DNA of 64,000 nt, taken from Gadus chalcogrammus. Lineage: Eukaryota > Chordata > Actinopteri > Gadiformes > Gadidae. The position numbers were made by a program, and so were the translations under genes. The notes below the pieces were generated by a model. The model was not told the DNA's origin, did not search any database, and saw only the letters and a program-made list of their open reading frames with translations. Of the stretch, positions 1 to 13,599 are shown piece by piece. The stretch is taken from positions 7,597,013 through 7,661,012 of the forward strand of contig NC_079428.1 in assembly GCF_026213295.1 (NCBI RefSeq), in the 5' to 3' direction. Position 1 is the first letter of the stretch; each line of letters opens with the position of its first letter.

Positions 1-166
1 TGTTGCTATGACCTTGAGTAGCCGTAAGCCTGCTGCCATCGATTCGTAAAGTAGTGGACTAGGCCTTGAGAAACCCAGAGCCATACAATCTGAAGGTCTG
101 ACACGAGGAACAGGCCTCCCCTGGGACACACCCTGCGCTCTGCCCCACAATGCTCAAATAACAGCT

Positions 167-332
<166 letters not shown>

Positions 333-2324
333 GGCACGTCCCCACCATCCGCAATTACGTCGTCTTCAGGACCGGTTCCAAGAAGGCCCGACCGGCAACA
401 CCCAGCTCAGAACATTACAACCAGCTGTTATCAGTCCAACTCCTACCTTTGTCTCCCTTTCTCCCACTCTCTCCCCCTAAAGAGGGGTGTGTGAAGGGGG
501 GGGTGGTCTCACTTAATGAGACCACTTCCAGGAAGGAAGCCATCTTAACCCAGTTAACAATGGTGCGGGTGGCAGAGGAGGCTAAATGGCATTGGGTAAG
601 GTTGTTCTGTTCTGTTATGGGGTAGTCTGAATTTGTGTTGTTTTTTAGCTCACAGGTGAAGTTGTTGTGGTCAATGGACAAAGCGCGGACTAAAGTAACA
701 TTTGCATGTATTTATTTGAAAATGTGGCACATCGGCGATGTTTACCGTCACATATGAAGGGATTTGAAGTAAACGAATCAAAGCTAATTAAAGTCTGTGA
801 GTGAGTCTGCTGCCTGAGTCATTGAATTTCTATACATGGGAGTGATGTACGATTCCCACAGCGCGAGTATTATTGTAACGGAGAGGCAGAACAGCACTGC
901 TCATTGTGCAGACAAACTCTAGCTAGCATCGCTGTGCGCTGAGAACACTTCCAGAGCGAGGGTGTGTCCGGGGGGTTTTGTGTTTGGATCTACTTGTGTG
1001 TTATTGGCAGCTGAGTATTCCCTTGTTATGCGAGAAATGCTATTGAGGTGATGCGATGTGTCCGCTGTAAAAAGCGCTAACAGCCTTGGGTCAGACTTTG
1101 GCTAGCTCGGTGCCTTGACTCCCCCGGGAGGTCTGGACAGAGGCAGATACGTGGTGTGCATTTCCGCGACTAAACAAAACACACTTCCTTGACGACACAG
1201 CTGGGTGCTGATAGCCGCTGAAGTGAAAAACGTCAATTAGCGTTGGCAAAGCAGTCCCAAACATTTCACAGCGCTAAGTGCGTCAGTCTGGCACTCGTTG
1301 GGGTGCATCAAGGAAAAGTATGCTTCAAATAGTAGATGAAAGCCAGAATATTAAATCAGAAATTGTGAGCAGATCAAACTGTTTCTGCTGCTCACGTCAA
1401 ACCGATGCAAGATGTCTGTCAAAAACTGCAAGTAGACATTTAAATACTTCCTAGAAGTAGAGGAATATGTCTTCTTTGATGGCATTGCTATCTATTTGTT
1501 TTTTATTATTATTAGTTATTATTTTGGCCTTAGGCTGTGACTGGTGTTAATCAGCCAATAAATACAAATTTGATCCCCTTTGCACTGTCCCTGCTTATCA
1601 GACAAGTTTACAAAGTGCTAAGGCTAATAATACACTGGCTAGCTCCCAGGCTAGCTGAAACCGACACTAATCCAGACACAGGAGGTGCACAAATGTTTTT
1701 TTCTAGCTCAATTTGGAAAGAGACTGATGGCTCCGATACCAAGGTGCTAACTAGACAGGGATGTAATCTAGATATTATCTGTATGTCGCTTTGCATGTAC
1801 ATACATCGCAAAATGTGGCATTTACTGCCTAACTGAACCTGCCAATGCGTTTGCTGTTTGACAAACTTAATCCGACAGCAAACTATTTATTTTATCCCCG
1901 CACCCATCCGGATATTCCAGTCTGTCAACAACCTGAATACTTGAATCGGGTTGCAGTTGGCTACGGAATAGCTTGATTAGTGTGCCGTTTTTCTCTCTGT
2001 GTGTTTGTGTTTGTGAATGTGTGCCAAGTCAAGTTTAGCTGTACTGCCCTTTATTACAATTACAGCCTCCAAAGGGCCCCTTGGCTCCACAAAACAATAT
2101 AAATAAAGTTTATGTGGGGAAAAGCAAACCGAGAGACGGCTTACATAAGAAGGTTCCCCCTTCTTACTGGGGAGGGTGGGAGACGTGTCTAAAGAATAAG
2201 ACGTTTAAATAATTGCAACAATTTGAATTAAGTTGAATTCAACAAGACAAGTTAAGGGAACACTGTGACAATAAACAATTAAACCTTCAACTTCCCTCTA
2301 TACCTTTGTATAAGCGTCTAGCAT

Positions 2325-2370
2325 CCTCTCTCTCTCTCTCTCTCTCTCTCGCTCTCTCTCTCGCTTTCTC
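2325..2370. repeat. (CT)n microsatellite
   Basis: About 46 bp of CT repeat with a few G interruptions. Confidence 0.9.
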
Positions 2371-3361
2371 CTTAGACTAGACTTGAATGTGGGGTGCAGA
2401 CTTGGCAAACATGCTGCGTATTACTGTCTGTACCTCAGCCTTTACGGCGGGCAGCGAGGCAGAGAGAGGCAGACTCCAGATGGAGAGTTAGAGGTGGTAT
2501 GTGGACACTCCCATCTGACCTATGGAAACTTTTTTTTTTCGAAACTGTAAACTGGCTGCCCAGGAGTGTGCACAGATGCGTGTGCGTGCGACACCCCCTG
2601 CACACACACATTCACACATGAACACAGTGCACGTGTTCATGCGTGAACGCGTGTGTGTGTGTAGGGGTGTCGTCTGATGGTAGAAACAACATGGTATTTA
2701 TATGCCTTCTTGGGTGCCGAGCATGCAAGCGTCTTGCTCAATATAAGAATTGGAGTCTCATCAATACAATAAAACCTTTGAGTGTTCAGTTAAAAATGAA
2801 AGGGACAAGGCATGAATGTATTTTTAATGCTTTAATGCTGCTACTTATTTTTTACTTATTTTTACTTATTTCTCCTTCATTTATTTACTTTATCTTGTAT
2901 TGTTGCTGCTTTGTGGCTGTTAAGGAACCAAGCCTGATCATTTTAATCTTTGTGTACTTGTACAACAAGATGTAATAAAAGTAATTCAGATTCAGATTCA
3001 GATTCTAATGAATAAATAAATGATATTGTTTATTGTTTTCTTTATATTGGCCATCCCGAGACCCCTTGGGCCCTCTGTGGAGACCCCCAGTTTATGCCAC
3101 TGATCTAGATAAACATGAATATATCATATTCTTGTCTGCATCAGGGAGCCGGTTGACAAGGGTGGGGCTGACAGAGGGGGGGGGCGATGTGGTGGGGCTG
3201 CATTGCTGATGTAAGAAGAAACGCAATAGACTCCGGAGGGAAGCTGCTCGACATTGTGGAGCGACCTCGCCCGTTGCCTAGCAACCGTAGCGCCGTGTTG
3301 ATCAACAACAACAGCGGTGGCGGCGACGGACACGAGGCTAGTGGTGAAATGCTTGAATGCA

Positions 3362-3362
3362 G

Positions 3363-3393
<31 letters not shown>

Positions 3394-3511
3394 TACATAC
3401 ATACTCGTACAACATACACAGCCCATAAAAATGTGACACCTGCATCTACCCATCGCAAACACGCACACACACACACAGACACACACACACACACACAGAA
3501 ACAATGACTCA

Positions 3512-3552
<41 letters not shown>

Positions 3553-3559
3553 ACACACC
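3362..3559. repeat. Interrupted (CA)n and (CATA)n arrays
   Basis: Two CA tracts flank about 60 bp of unique sequence. The first ends in four CATA units and the second is broken by single G and T changes. Confidence 0.9.
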
Positions 3560-3639
3560 CAGGAACGGGATTTGAAGATCTTTGGAGGAAACACATCAAC
3601 TCTTCACTATGAGGTCAAGCCAAAGCTTCAATCCAAAGC

Positions 3640-3785
3640 TTCTGGCGATGAAGGAGCAGCCAGGGTAGGGCATCTTGATCAAGGATGCCTACAGGTGGAC
3701 TCAGACATCGGAGTCCACCCCAGCCTCTTTCGGCTGGGAGTCAAACCACACAGCCCTAACCGCTGCCGTACTGTCCTTATGACCT
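3640..3785 (-). mobile_element. tRNA-derived SINE fragment, family B
   Basis: On the minus strand this reads as a tRNA-like head (ggttagggctgtgtggtttgactcccagccgaaag) followed by a conserved block whose plus form is gcatcttgatcaaggatgcctacagg. The same block recurs at 8565, 18660 and 23435. It lies 30 bp beyond the ablim2 exon donor. Confidence 0.55.
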
Positions 3786-3812
3786 GCGTCAGAGAGGGGC
3801 CCGCTGAGGTAC

Positions 3813-4019
3813 CTTTACAGACGAAGCACTTGATGTGGAAGTGTTTGTTCTGCACGCGCAGCACCTCGCCCTTGCACGGCTTGCCACAGTTCTGACAGGG
3901 GATGGGGCCTCCTCCCGTGCGACCTCCACCTGCACCTCCCCCTCCTCCTGCTCCACCTTGGGCTCCTTGCTTGGGCTTTGGCTGCTCCAGAGGGCTGTGG
4001 ACAGCCTGCTGCTGTAACA
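3813..4019 (-). CDS. ablim2: ablim2 (actin-binding LIM protein 2-like), exon with N-terminal linker and first half of LIM1
   Basis: The minus-strand exon has a polypyrimidine tract and cacag acceptor just before 4019 and a G|GTACCT donor after 3813. It encodes a Q/P/G-rich linker (LQQQAVHSPLEQPKPKQG, then a Gly-rich run) followed by the start of a LIM domain: CQNC, then CKGEVLRVQ, then HFHIKCFVC, giving C-x2-C...H-x2-C-x2-C zinc ligands. CKGEVLRVQ..HFHIKCF is the hallmark of LIM1 in the ABLIM family, which bind F-actin through a C-terminal villin headpiece and scaffold the cytoskeleton. The QQQAVHSPLE linker resembles the mammalian ABLIM2 N terminus more than ABLIM1 or ABLIM3 (from memory). 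The exon starts in phase 2 (needs one upstream base) and ends one base into a codon, as ABLIM genes do after CFVCK. Later LIM exons and the headpiece are not in 1-3812 and must lie beyond the left edge. Family assignment is firm; the paralogue (2 versus 1) is less so. Confidence 0.82.
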
Positions 4020-4761
4020 CTGTGGAGGGGGGGGGACAAAGGGACAGAGAGGGAGAGAGAGTTGTTAGATCACAGGTCAGTCCACGTCGCATACATAATT
4101 CAGAGCCGTATCTTCACCAGCCAACACACACAAACATGCGTAAAAAAAAACACACTCAAGGGAGTGTAAGACTTGTGTTTGTGTGTTTGTGTGAGATTGT
4201 GGGTGTATGTGTTTCTGACGCAGTTGCAATCAAACAAAAACAAAGCAGTTGTGATCGTGACGGAGCGTGGGCTGGAGGGTGTGGCGCACAATGTTGTGTT
4301 CGATTTCGTCTTCCGACAGAGGAGAAATATCCTACGCCAACGGCAGTGTTTTCTGTGACCATCTGCGATGAAACAGATCAAGGGGAGGCAGATCATCATC
4401 GCCTCCAGATCACCGTGACAACCACTCAGGCAAAACACAAACGGAACACGCTGAACTGCTTTACGATATATCGAACATCCCTGCTCTTGTTATGAGACTA
4501 CTAAGTTCTGCCTTACTTTGAAACACTTCAAAACAATTTTTGTAATTTTTTATTGACATGTTTATTTAAAAAATACTAATTCAAAACGAAGACGATAAAC
4601 CATTAATCGACTAATAATTTATGCAATTAATACCAGTTCTTCCAACCACATGTTTAGCCATGGCAACGACATGAATTTTGACAGGTGACCGTCCAACCAA
4701 GTCTGGACTTTCTCAAAGAGAGAGAACAGCTTTGCTTTCTCGAAGAGACGATGAGAGAAAC

Positions 4762-4800
4762 CAAAGAAAGAAAGAAAGAAAGAAAGAAAGAGAGAGCGAG
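4762..4800. repeat. (GAAA)n then GA tract
   Basis: Seven or so AAAG units grade into GA repeats. Confidence 0.88.
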
Positions 4801-5826
4801 AGCAGAACAAGAGAGAGAGCTTTGACAATTGACATAAATTGCCAATAAAGCCCTTTGCCATTCATTTAATTGAGAGAAAGTAAAAGAGAGAGAGAGAGTG
4901 AGAGAATTTAGCAGGTAGGGAATACTCTTTAATGATGATTCAGTCTATGTGAAGGAAGCCTGTGTTTTCTGGTCTTATCCCCACCAGCCATAGTTTGCTG
5001 CTCTCTCTCTTACCCTTGTCCTTCCTCTTTCTCTCAAGCCTTTCATCCTCTAAAGCTCTGTCCATCCCTCCACCACCACTTAGAGAATTGAACAGTCCCT
5101 GGACCACATGTTTGTGAAATTCATTCTCCAGCAGGACTCAACCTAGTTCACCTAATGACTAGTGACGTAGCGAGAGCTCCTTCAACGATGGTCTCCTCCG
5201 CAGAGAGGAAGAGAGAGCGGAAATGAATGTGTGTCCTCAGGCCTGTGTTAATTGCTACAGGGAGATCCCTGTGATTTACACGCCAGCAGAAGTAACACAT
5301 TATCTTCACAGCTTTTATAGATCTCACCCAGTATGGGGAAAACAGTGGTTATCTATTGATAAAGAAGGCGCGTGTTCGTGAGTACGCTGGCTATACACTA
5401 CATCCATACCTGAACTCACTATGCTAGTTGCCCCAGCATCTGGTTGGACTGCGATGCATTAGACTGCCAGGCCTAACTGTATCCAATCTCATTATATACT
5501 CATTATATGATATGCTATGATGTGGCATGATTTGCTATGATGATGATAATGATGAATAATGATTCATCTGGGCCATAGTGTTTGCAAGACAATCCCACAC
5601 ACAAAACTGGACCCAGACTTTAGACTTTAGTTTGTATTGCCCGTCCCGATATCTTTTGATGCTAATGCTCGCAACTCATCCTAGAGATACATGTGGTCAA
5701 GCTGGCTCATAAAGACTGGGATTCAGGAGAGAGGCTAAAACAATAGTGTGGGGTGAAGCTGACTGAAACCACATGATGAGGAGAAGATGAGAAGGACAGA
5801 GAGATCAGAGCTGGGAGGGAGAAGAT

Positions 5827-5827
<1 letters not shown>

Positions 5828-5897
<70 letters not shown>
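5828..5897. repeat. (GA)n microsatellite
   Basis: Uninterrupted GA repeat of about 70 bp. Confidence 0.95.
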
Positions 5898-5898
<1 letters not shown>

Positions 5899-6060
5899 CT
5901 ACTAGACGCTTACACAAAGTATAGAGAGAAGAGGAAGAAGAAGACAAGGCGATCAGATAAATAGGTGTGAGAGTGGATAAGAGCAGGAGAGCTGAAGAGA
6001 GAGAGAGAGTGAGGGAATGATTGTGACAAAGATGGAGAGAGAAAGCACGAGAGAAAGTAT

Positions 6061-6062
<2 letters not shown>

Positions 6063-6132
<70 letters not shown>

Positions 6133-6149
6133 TGCGCGGGGGGGGGGGG
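6063..6149. repeat. (GT)n followed by poly(G)12
   Basis: 68 bp of pure GT, then agtgcgc and a 12-base G run. Confidence 0.95.
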
Positions 6150-6640
6150 TCCCATACATTGCATAGCTGCTGACATGTGCACCTGTCATAGGGATCCCGT
6201 ATCCCCCCAACTTCATGTTAGAAAAACAAATGCACCGCAACGCAAAAAAGGGGGCGGGGCCCCGGAGGAGCCATCAAACCCTATTGGCACAGAAGACGAC
6301 TTCTCCCCCCTCCCTCCCTCCCCCTTTTCGTCCCCCTCCACCCCGACAGGACTCAGCTGTCCGTATCGTCAGTCAGCCGCACTCGTGTCTGTCTCCGGCG
6401 CCCACCGCCATTGCCGCCGCTGTCGCCGGTGATGATGTCGTTGTTGCTCAAAGGTCACAGCAGAGTGCGTGCAGTTTCCTTCCCACACAGGGTTTATTTT
6501 GGTCACCACCCGTACATTAAATACCAGAGGGGGACACTGGAACGGGAATGAAATGCTGGTGTAGAGTGCAGATAGAGCCTGTATGAAAGCACACTTAAGA
6601 GTGAGGCTAGGGTATGCAAAGGGGGCACATAGTTGGTGAT

Positions 6641-6867
6641 GGGTCGGGGCGACATAGCTCAGGAGCGGGTCGAGCGGGTTGACTGGTACCCGGAAGGTTT
6701 CTGGTTCGATCCCCGGCTCCTCCTAGCTGAGTGTCGAGGTGTCCCTGAGTGAGGCGGCTCACCCCGACTGCTGCTGGCGAGCTGGCTGTCGCCCTGCGTG
6801 GTCATCTTCGCCGTCGGTGTGTGAATGTGTGAATGAACGGTTGTAAGTCGCTTTGAATAAAAGCATC
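6641..6867 (+). mobile_element. tRNA-derived SINE, family A, in ablim2 intron 1
   Basis: This is a near full-length relative of the 36306 copy. It has the head gacatagctcaggagcgggtcgagcgggtt, a B box ggttcgatccc at about 6703-6713, the body ctcctcctagctgagtgtcgaggtgtccc, and the tail gtcgctttgaataaaagc. It lies opposite to ablim2 transcription. Confidence 0.82.
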
Positions 6868-8387
6868 AAAAAATCCCCTGAATGAAATATAAAATGTAAA
6901 TGATGTGTAGGGCGCACAACACACAACGCGCCGTTCAGAAAGCAGAACAAACAAATCGGAGGGTTCTGAACCGCGTGGCCGAAAACATGGTGGTTATTTG
7001 CATATTTTAAGGAGGTTGTTGTATGATGTCTTTGTCTGTGACAGATTTTCTCTGTGATACGCAATCAGCCTTCACAATCATGTCCTTTATCTGCAGCCTG
7101 CACTCCGTTCCTCTGCTTGTTACACGTGGAAGGTGAGGTTCAATGAGTGGCACGCGACCCGTGCCTCCGGGAATCACACTCTGGCCCCTAGAGGTGCCAG
7201 TGTGAATCACAGGGGATCGGCGGGAAGGTTCCAGAAATAGAGAGCAGAAGTATGACAACAATTTGGGGAGAGAGTTTACTTCCCTTCATTTACCCCATGC
7301 TAACCGATATCCACTTTTATGCAAATAATACAGAACTTCATAAGGCGCTGATATATTTAAAGGGGTACAGTACTCAAAAAAGGTTGGCAACTACATGAAG
7401 GAAGTCAATCGTCGGTTACTTCTTTTCCAACTAGCATACCAACTGACACAGCAAGAACATAAAGGCAACCGTATCGTGAGAGAGACAGTCCCATAAGTAA
7501 CCTCTCCTGGCACCCCTGGACTAAAAATAAGCGCTCCTTAACCCTGACAGGGATTCCACAGGCCACTGCCACATTCCAGCTGTGAAGCATGCTCATGGGC
7601 CCTTTGACGGGGGCCAGGAGATAATAACGATCAGGTTTCCCCACGACAATGCTTCTTTCGGTTGAGTACCCACTACCAAACCTCAAGGAAGTTCAATTTA
7701 AATGCTATGTTCAAAGTTAGGGTTAGGGTTAGGTTAATTGAAATCAAATGTATATTCCTGTTTCTCCAAATTAAATCGGAAAGACCGCTTGAATTGACAC
7801 TATTTTACCTTTTTTCTCAGAGGATTTGATCAACTTTTAATGTAGCTTGGGAACTTCAGAGCATTTAAAATGAAATAGCCATGCCAATTAAAATTGCCCC
7901 TTGCCATTCGGATTCTGCAGTATAGGCACCCCCTCAAGCCCTAGCTGGTGCTTTCAGGGGGGAGAACTACAAGTGCTTTGTCCACAGTCCTGCTGTCACG
8001 CGAGGCTAATGTGCGGCTAATGAGCCCACCATTCCTGTTAGTCTTTCCATTAGGTGTTGTATAAGGGTATTGTGCTGCTCTTAACCCTTGAACCTCATCA
8101 AAACACACTCTACCTTATCTCACACTCTCTTAAGACCTAGGAAATACAACGCAAAAGGGGAAGGGCTAGAGGTGTATGGCGAAAACAGAGAGAAGGAGAG
8201 GTCTGGGCTCAATGTATTATCCAAAAAGATGTCAAATGTTTCAGTGACATTGAATCATTTACCTGCTGTCCCAACAAGTCCCTGAAAAAGCAGTTTTCTG
8301 CTTCTGTTATGGGATGTCGGGAAAACTTTGGGAGGGGCTACTTACAACCTGAGGGCCAAAGAGCTGTGGACCTCTCACCTAGTTTGG

Positions 8388-8417
8388 GTGTGTGTGTGTG
8401 GGGGGGGGGGGGGGGGG
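8388..8417. repeat. (TG)n with G18 run
   Basis: A short TG tract runs into 18 consecutive G bases. Confidence 0.9.
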
Positions 8418-8559
8418 TGGTCATCATCGTCTATACATTGACCTCAGTGGACGACATGACACAATGGAAGCTTGTGGAAGAGCCAGGGTTACATTTTCCA
8501 AAGTTTAAACAGTTCTCTTCCGAAAGACAGGGACGGAAAAGCAGAAGGGGAATTTCTGG

Positions 8560-8655
8560 TGAAATCCACGTTGGAATGTTGTGGCATCTTGCACAAGGAT
8601 GCCTTTAGGTAAACTGCGGATGTTGGGGTTCAAACCCGACACCTTAAGCCACTAT
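8560..8655 (-). mobile_element. tRNA-derived SINE fragment, family B
   Basis: It contains gcatcttgcacaaggatgcctttaggtaaactgcgg and ggttcaaacccgacacctt, matching the minus-strand family B copies at 3640 and 23425. Confidence 0.55.
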
Positions 8656-9102
8656 TATCCTTTGTTTTGGGGGCCCCCTCATGTCCTTTAATCTCTTTCT
8701 GTGGCTAAAATGTATCGATCCCTGTAGTTTGGTCACAATCGACTCAATCGACTTAAACTTCCCTCAAGCTAGCTTGAGGGATTGCGATGTTTTATTTTCT
8801 TCTCCTGGAGGTGGAAACCCAGCCAGTAGAATTACCCTTGAATTCCACATGGTCCTGCAACACGCATCGATGGAATGTCTGTCATTTTCCCGGGACTGAG
8901 TGGTATTTACTTAGGAATGACAGGCGGAGACAAATCAGCATTTGTACATACATTCTCGTCCCATCTTCTTCCTCTAGCTCTGATTAGAGCATAGCTTGGG
9001 AAATAGTTCCATTACTCGCTTGAGAGCAAATAACAGAGATGTTGACAGAATATTCATAAGGGATGTGGCATGCTAACAAAGCAGCCGACATTATATCATC
9101 TG

Positions 9103-9345
9103 ATGAGAGCGGAGGAGAGGAGAGCATAGGACAGCAGAGGATAGGAGAAGGGAAAGGGAGAAGAGGAGAGTTGGAGAAGAGGGCAAAGGATAGCAGAGAT
9201 GAACAGAAAAGTGAAGAGGAGACGAGGAGAAGAGCAGAGGAGAGGAGAGATGAGGTGAGAGAAGAAATTAGAGGAGCATAGACAATGCAGAGAATAACAG
9301 GATAGGAAAGGGAAAATTAAAAAAGAGGGAGAGAAAAAACGTAGA
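9103..9345. repeat. Homopurine-rich tract
   Basis: About 240 bp that is nearly all A and G on the plus strand, non-periodic (gagaggag-like words). It gives an open frame of charged residues that is not credible as protein. Confidence 0.75.
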
Positions 9346-10859
9346 GGAACTCTACACCTGCCTGAGAGCAGCTGTGCTGTATAATGCCCTCGGGGTCATG
9401 TGACCGCTCCTCGACAGACAATATGACATAGCAATAACCACAACATGTCAATATAAAGCTACCATAGTCCTTTGTGTTGACAGTCTAATGTGTGATTTTA
9501 AACATGACGGAAAACCACCATGACACCATGATTTATAGAACAGCATCTTCATGAGAGGTGGATGGAGATCGATTTCTACCACACGTGTTTGAAGAACCTA
9601 ATTCCATTGGGCTTCCAAACAGCAACAATGTGACATAAATTCCTTGGATGGCAGTTATTGGGCCGGGAAGGCGAGGACAGTGTCCAACACCCTGGGGTAC
9701 GCCAGAGGGGATTCAACACCTCAGGAATACCGAGGCCAGCCTACCTGCTCCTCTGCAGTACCCCCAAAACATCACTGTTGTCTCATGACCATGTTACCAT
9801 TAGGCTTAGGCTAGAAGCGAATGTATACCTCTTTGCCACAACCCTTTTCTGCAGTTTTTGTGTGTTTAATAGTAAACAGAGTGTTTCCAGTGCTGATGTT
9901 CTGGAAAATACTGATGTTCTTGCTAAAACCCAACTGTTTTGTATCCTCTATATGGCACAGACAAAGTGCTTTTCATCCTAGAGTTAGGACACAATATGTT
10001 AGCTAGACTAAAAAAATGCTTGCTACTCCCTTCTCGGGGTACTAGGAGTCTGAAAGGATAGCACTAGCTGCTTCTACACTCTGCCTGTGATTGCCACGCC
10101 TGGCTACCGCATTGTAATAATACACGCCCATGACAACACACGCTGTCAGTTAGTGTCTAAATATAGCTCACATTGCACATTTTTACGGTACATACCGCTC
10201 ATAACAGGCCACACACAGAGTAACGACAATATTAGCTAAAAGCAGAACAAGGTTTCTTCAAGGACTTCTGTCGCCCTGTTCTTCTTCAAACGTTTCTATC
10301 TGTCTGTCTCTCTATTTGACTTCAAGGCAGACTGGCAGATAGGCAGACTGGACAGAAGCCAGTTTGAAGAGGGTCGGCATTGAACATGTAGCCAACCGTT
10401 ACACCATAACCCTAGGAATATGCTGCCCTTGCAGGAGACCCAAGTCTTGCGGAGAGACTGTGTGTGTTTAAACACATGTGCAGACGCGACTTAAGCGTGT
10501 CATTCTAAATTCTTCTGTCTACATACCCCGGGGAATATAACCACGCAGAACTGGATAAACATTGACATGTGTCGCTGTGTGTTCCACACCTAAAAACCAG
10601 AATCCCAGTTAATATGACCTCGTATTTCAGGTCTTCCAGGCTTCTTAAAGCACACATAATGTGGACCTAAGGTAGGGACCTACACTGTAAATTGTTAACA
10701 GTTTACCTTTTAACTTGCCTCGTGAGGACTTGACTATGGAGAATAGTCCTAGGGGGTTGGCCGGTGTGTTTATTGGGGAAACCAGTACCAAACCAGTACC
10801 AAACCAGTACCATGGCTGCTAGGGAATGTAGAATTGAATGAAGAGGGGGTCGTTGGTTG

Positions 10860-10939
10860 CATGCTACCACATACACACATACACAATCACACCAAACACA
10901 GATACAGACGCATACACACAAACACACCACATACACAGT

Positions 10940-10970
<31 letters not shown>

Positions 10971-11012
10971 CCACACACACGCACACATAGTCACACACAC
11001 ACACGCATGTAG
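10860..11012. repeat. Interrupted (CA)n array
   Basis: CA-rich with T, G and AA interruptions; the longest pure run is about 30 bp. Confidence 0.88.
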
Positions 11013-11339
11013 GTTATACATACTATTGCATTCCATCACTGACACATTTAAAGAGCTCCTGTAACTGAAATACACACACACGCACGCGCACACACAAACA
11101 GACACACACCGATTTAGAGAAGCAGGATGTTACAAACACCGATAACCAACAAAGTATCCAATAGCGGGCTATTTTCCTCCCCATAGGCCCGCCACCCTGG
11201 CGTCTTGTCCGGGGTGGGGAGCCCAACTGGCCCGGCCTCTATGGTGTCAGGGATCTGGGCAGGGGTCCCAAACAACAGCCTTGTTGCCAGGGGGGTGTCG
11301 TGCACGGGTTTTCGGGCAAACCGGACGATATTGGGAAAG

Positions 11340-11596
<257 letters not shown>

Positions 11597-11858
11597 GGTG
11601 TTTATAAGTGTCAGGTCGATAGTGAGAAGCATCCATTCACAGGGGGGGGGCTGTGAATGGATACAATGAGGCATGAGTCGTCATAAATCACACGAAATCT
11701 TCCAATAGCGTAATGAACAACAAGTAGGATAGGATATGAATAGCCTGCATAGTCATTCAACAGTGTGCGTGTGCGCGTGTGCGTGTGTGTGTGTGTTTGG
11801 TGTTTGTCTGTGTGTATATGTATGTGTCTGGCAGTAAACACCTTCCTAAAGCATTTAC

Positions 11859-11874
11859 CTTTTTCCTCCGGCAT
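11859..11874 (-). CDS. ablim2: Candidate proximal alternative first coding exon of ablim2 (MPEEK-)
   Basis: On the minus strand an ATG in good context (accATGCCGG) begins five codons, M-P-E-E-K plus one G, followed by a consensus G|GTAAAT donor. The one leftover base joins exactly to the 4019 acceptor exon (G + TG = Val), giving MPEEK-VLQQQAV. A TATAAAA lies about 50 bp upstream and a CpG-rich stretch lies at about 11960-12110. The splice to 3813-4019 is inferred from phase, strand and position; no transcript can be seen. It could instead be a chance ATG with a donor. Confidence 0.42.
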
Positions 11875-11923
11875 GGTAAATTCGAGTCTGATCCTCGTCC
11901 GTAGCCAAACGTGTATCCTCGTT

Positions 11924-11930
11924 TTTTATA
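11924..11930 (-). promoter_or_regulatory. TATA box for the proximal ablim2 start
   Basis: TATAAAA on the minus strand about 50 bp upstream of the 11874 ATG would place initiation near 11900 and leave a very short 5' UTR. The CpG-rich block and (CTG)5 run at 11965-12110 lie immediately upstream. Functional use is inferred. Confidence 0.35.
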
Positions 11931-12109
11931 AGGGCGGATAAAAAACAATATAGTGAAATCCCCGAAGTGTTCGGTCAGTGTGAACGTACGGCGACCGAGG
12001 AGCGTGTAGTCGCGCGCTGCTGCTGCTGCTGCGGCACGGAGAGCAACACGAGTTTCACTGTCCGGTATGACCGGCAGGGGATACAGACCTCAGCTCACAT
12101 TCGGTACTC

Positions 12110-12232
12110 CGCTCTCTCGCTCTCTCGCTCTCTCCCTCTATGCCTCGCTGGCCCTCTCCCTCACTCTCTCACCCTCTCTCTCTCGCTCTCTCATGCTCCC
12201 TCTCTCTCCGTCTCTCTCTCTCTCTCTCTGAA
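12110..12232. repeat. Degenerate (CT)n tract
   Basis: CTCTCG/CTCC-type pyrimidine tract of about 120 bp, upstream of the proximal ablim2 start region. Confidence 0.85.
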
Positions 12233-12768
12233 GGTATGTCGGTGCTATCTTTTTTTATATTAATAGAAGCTTCTGGAGCTTCAAAAAGGGATGACGCCAC
12301 ATTTGGGAAATCTGTCGCACACACACTGACCGTCCTTTGCCGCAATCAGCGTCTCTTATCAGGCATGACCGGTGGCGTCTCCCCCGGCATGGATATCCGC
12401 CCCCTCCTCCAAGTTAAATTTAGGCACCCAATCTGCTGTTTTACTATTAGAACCTGGCCTGTTGTATTCGGCCAATTACTCTGCCATGACGTCAGCAGCT
12501 TTTTAGGTGCCCTAAAATCCGCCTCAAACTTCAATTGTCTGTAATGTTTTAAAGTGCATTAGACGTGGGGAGGTTCACATTGCACCTGTGTCTCATTGTC
12601 AATAGATAGACATGGAAAGTTCCTTCTGACTTTTTTATATCAGATCCAAAATATTTTAATCTTTAATATTTTCCTAAAAGAATGTCATCAGAGGCAAACA
12701 TGCCGAACAACAACGAATGATGGGGGGGAAAAGATGTTGAGTGAGGTTTGATAAGCCTCGATTGAGGC

Positions 12769-12925
12769 CCTCTGGGGGGGCAGACTGTTCAGACACACTG
12801 CAGAGAACTCTGGGAAGAAGAAGGCTGCCCCATTGTTTTTACAGATGGTCATTTGGGAATCTACAAACCTGTACTTACCCATGCATACAAGCTCACTCAC
12901 ACACACAGACACACACACCAACTCA
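12769..12925 (+). repeat. Dispersed repeat copy 2, ending in a short CA array
   Basis: Diverged direct repeat of 11340-11498; see that entry for the shared blocks. The two copies lie on either side of the proximal ablim2 start region. Confidence 0.7.
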
Positions 12926-13387
12926 TGCAAAATGTATCAATTCAATAAGGAATTTAACATGGGAACTATTCTGTTCTTATACTTTTTCTCTGTGGTTCTT
13001 TCCTTATTCCTTTCGATAAATCAACGTTAAATTGCTTGTAAAATAGGTTCTGAACTATCCGTCCATCCCACATTACTTTTCTTCGATCATGCATCCATTG
13101 GAATTCAGAATAAACTAAAGACCCTGTTGATATGCAACGCCCTATAAGGCATTGGGAGAGACCTCGTCCCCCGCTGATTTGCCTTGGCTGTTTCAGCCCC
13201 AGCCCTTTGGGACCCTCTGGAATCATCTTCCCTGAAACTTTGAACCCTTTTAAGCCGCTTCTAAAAAAAAACCTCTTTATAGGCAAGCCTTTCTATAGAT
13301 CTCCATCCCTCTTATCTTTTGGCTGGTTTTAGTTTGGTCTGTTTCTCATTGTGCTGTGGTTTTATATTGTAATACATTTACTGTTTG

Positions 13388-13403
13388 TGTGTGTTTGTGT
13401 GTT

Positions 13404-13460
<57 letters not shown>
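13388..13460. repeat. (TG)n microsatellite
   Basis: TG repeat, interrupted at first by TT and then about 50 bp pure. Confidence 0.93.
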
Positions 13461-13462
<2 letters not shown>

Positions 13463-13497
13463 ATTAAGTATGTGTGTTAAGCACCATGTTAATGTGC

Positions 13498-13501
<4 letters not shown>

Positions 13502-13533
<32 letters not shown>
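13502..13533. repeat. (TA)16 microsatellite
   Basis: Pure alternating TA tract. Confidence 0.95.
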
Positions 13534-13539
<6 letters not shown>

Positions 13540-13599
13540 GTTACACCCACAAACAAACAAAGCATGGCCATGCCTGTGTGAGAGAATTGCAATTGGGTT

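Noticed and set aside
7718..7735. Short (TTAGGG)-like run, possible interstitial telomere
   Set aside because: Only two to three imperfect units, within normal chance expectation.
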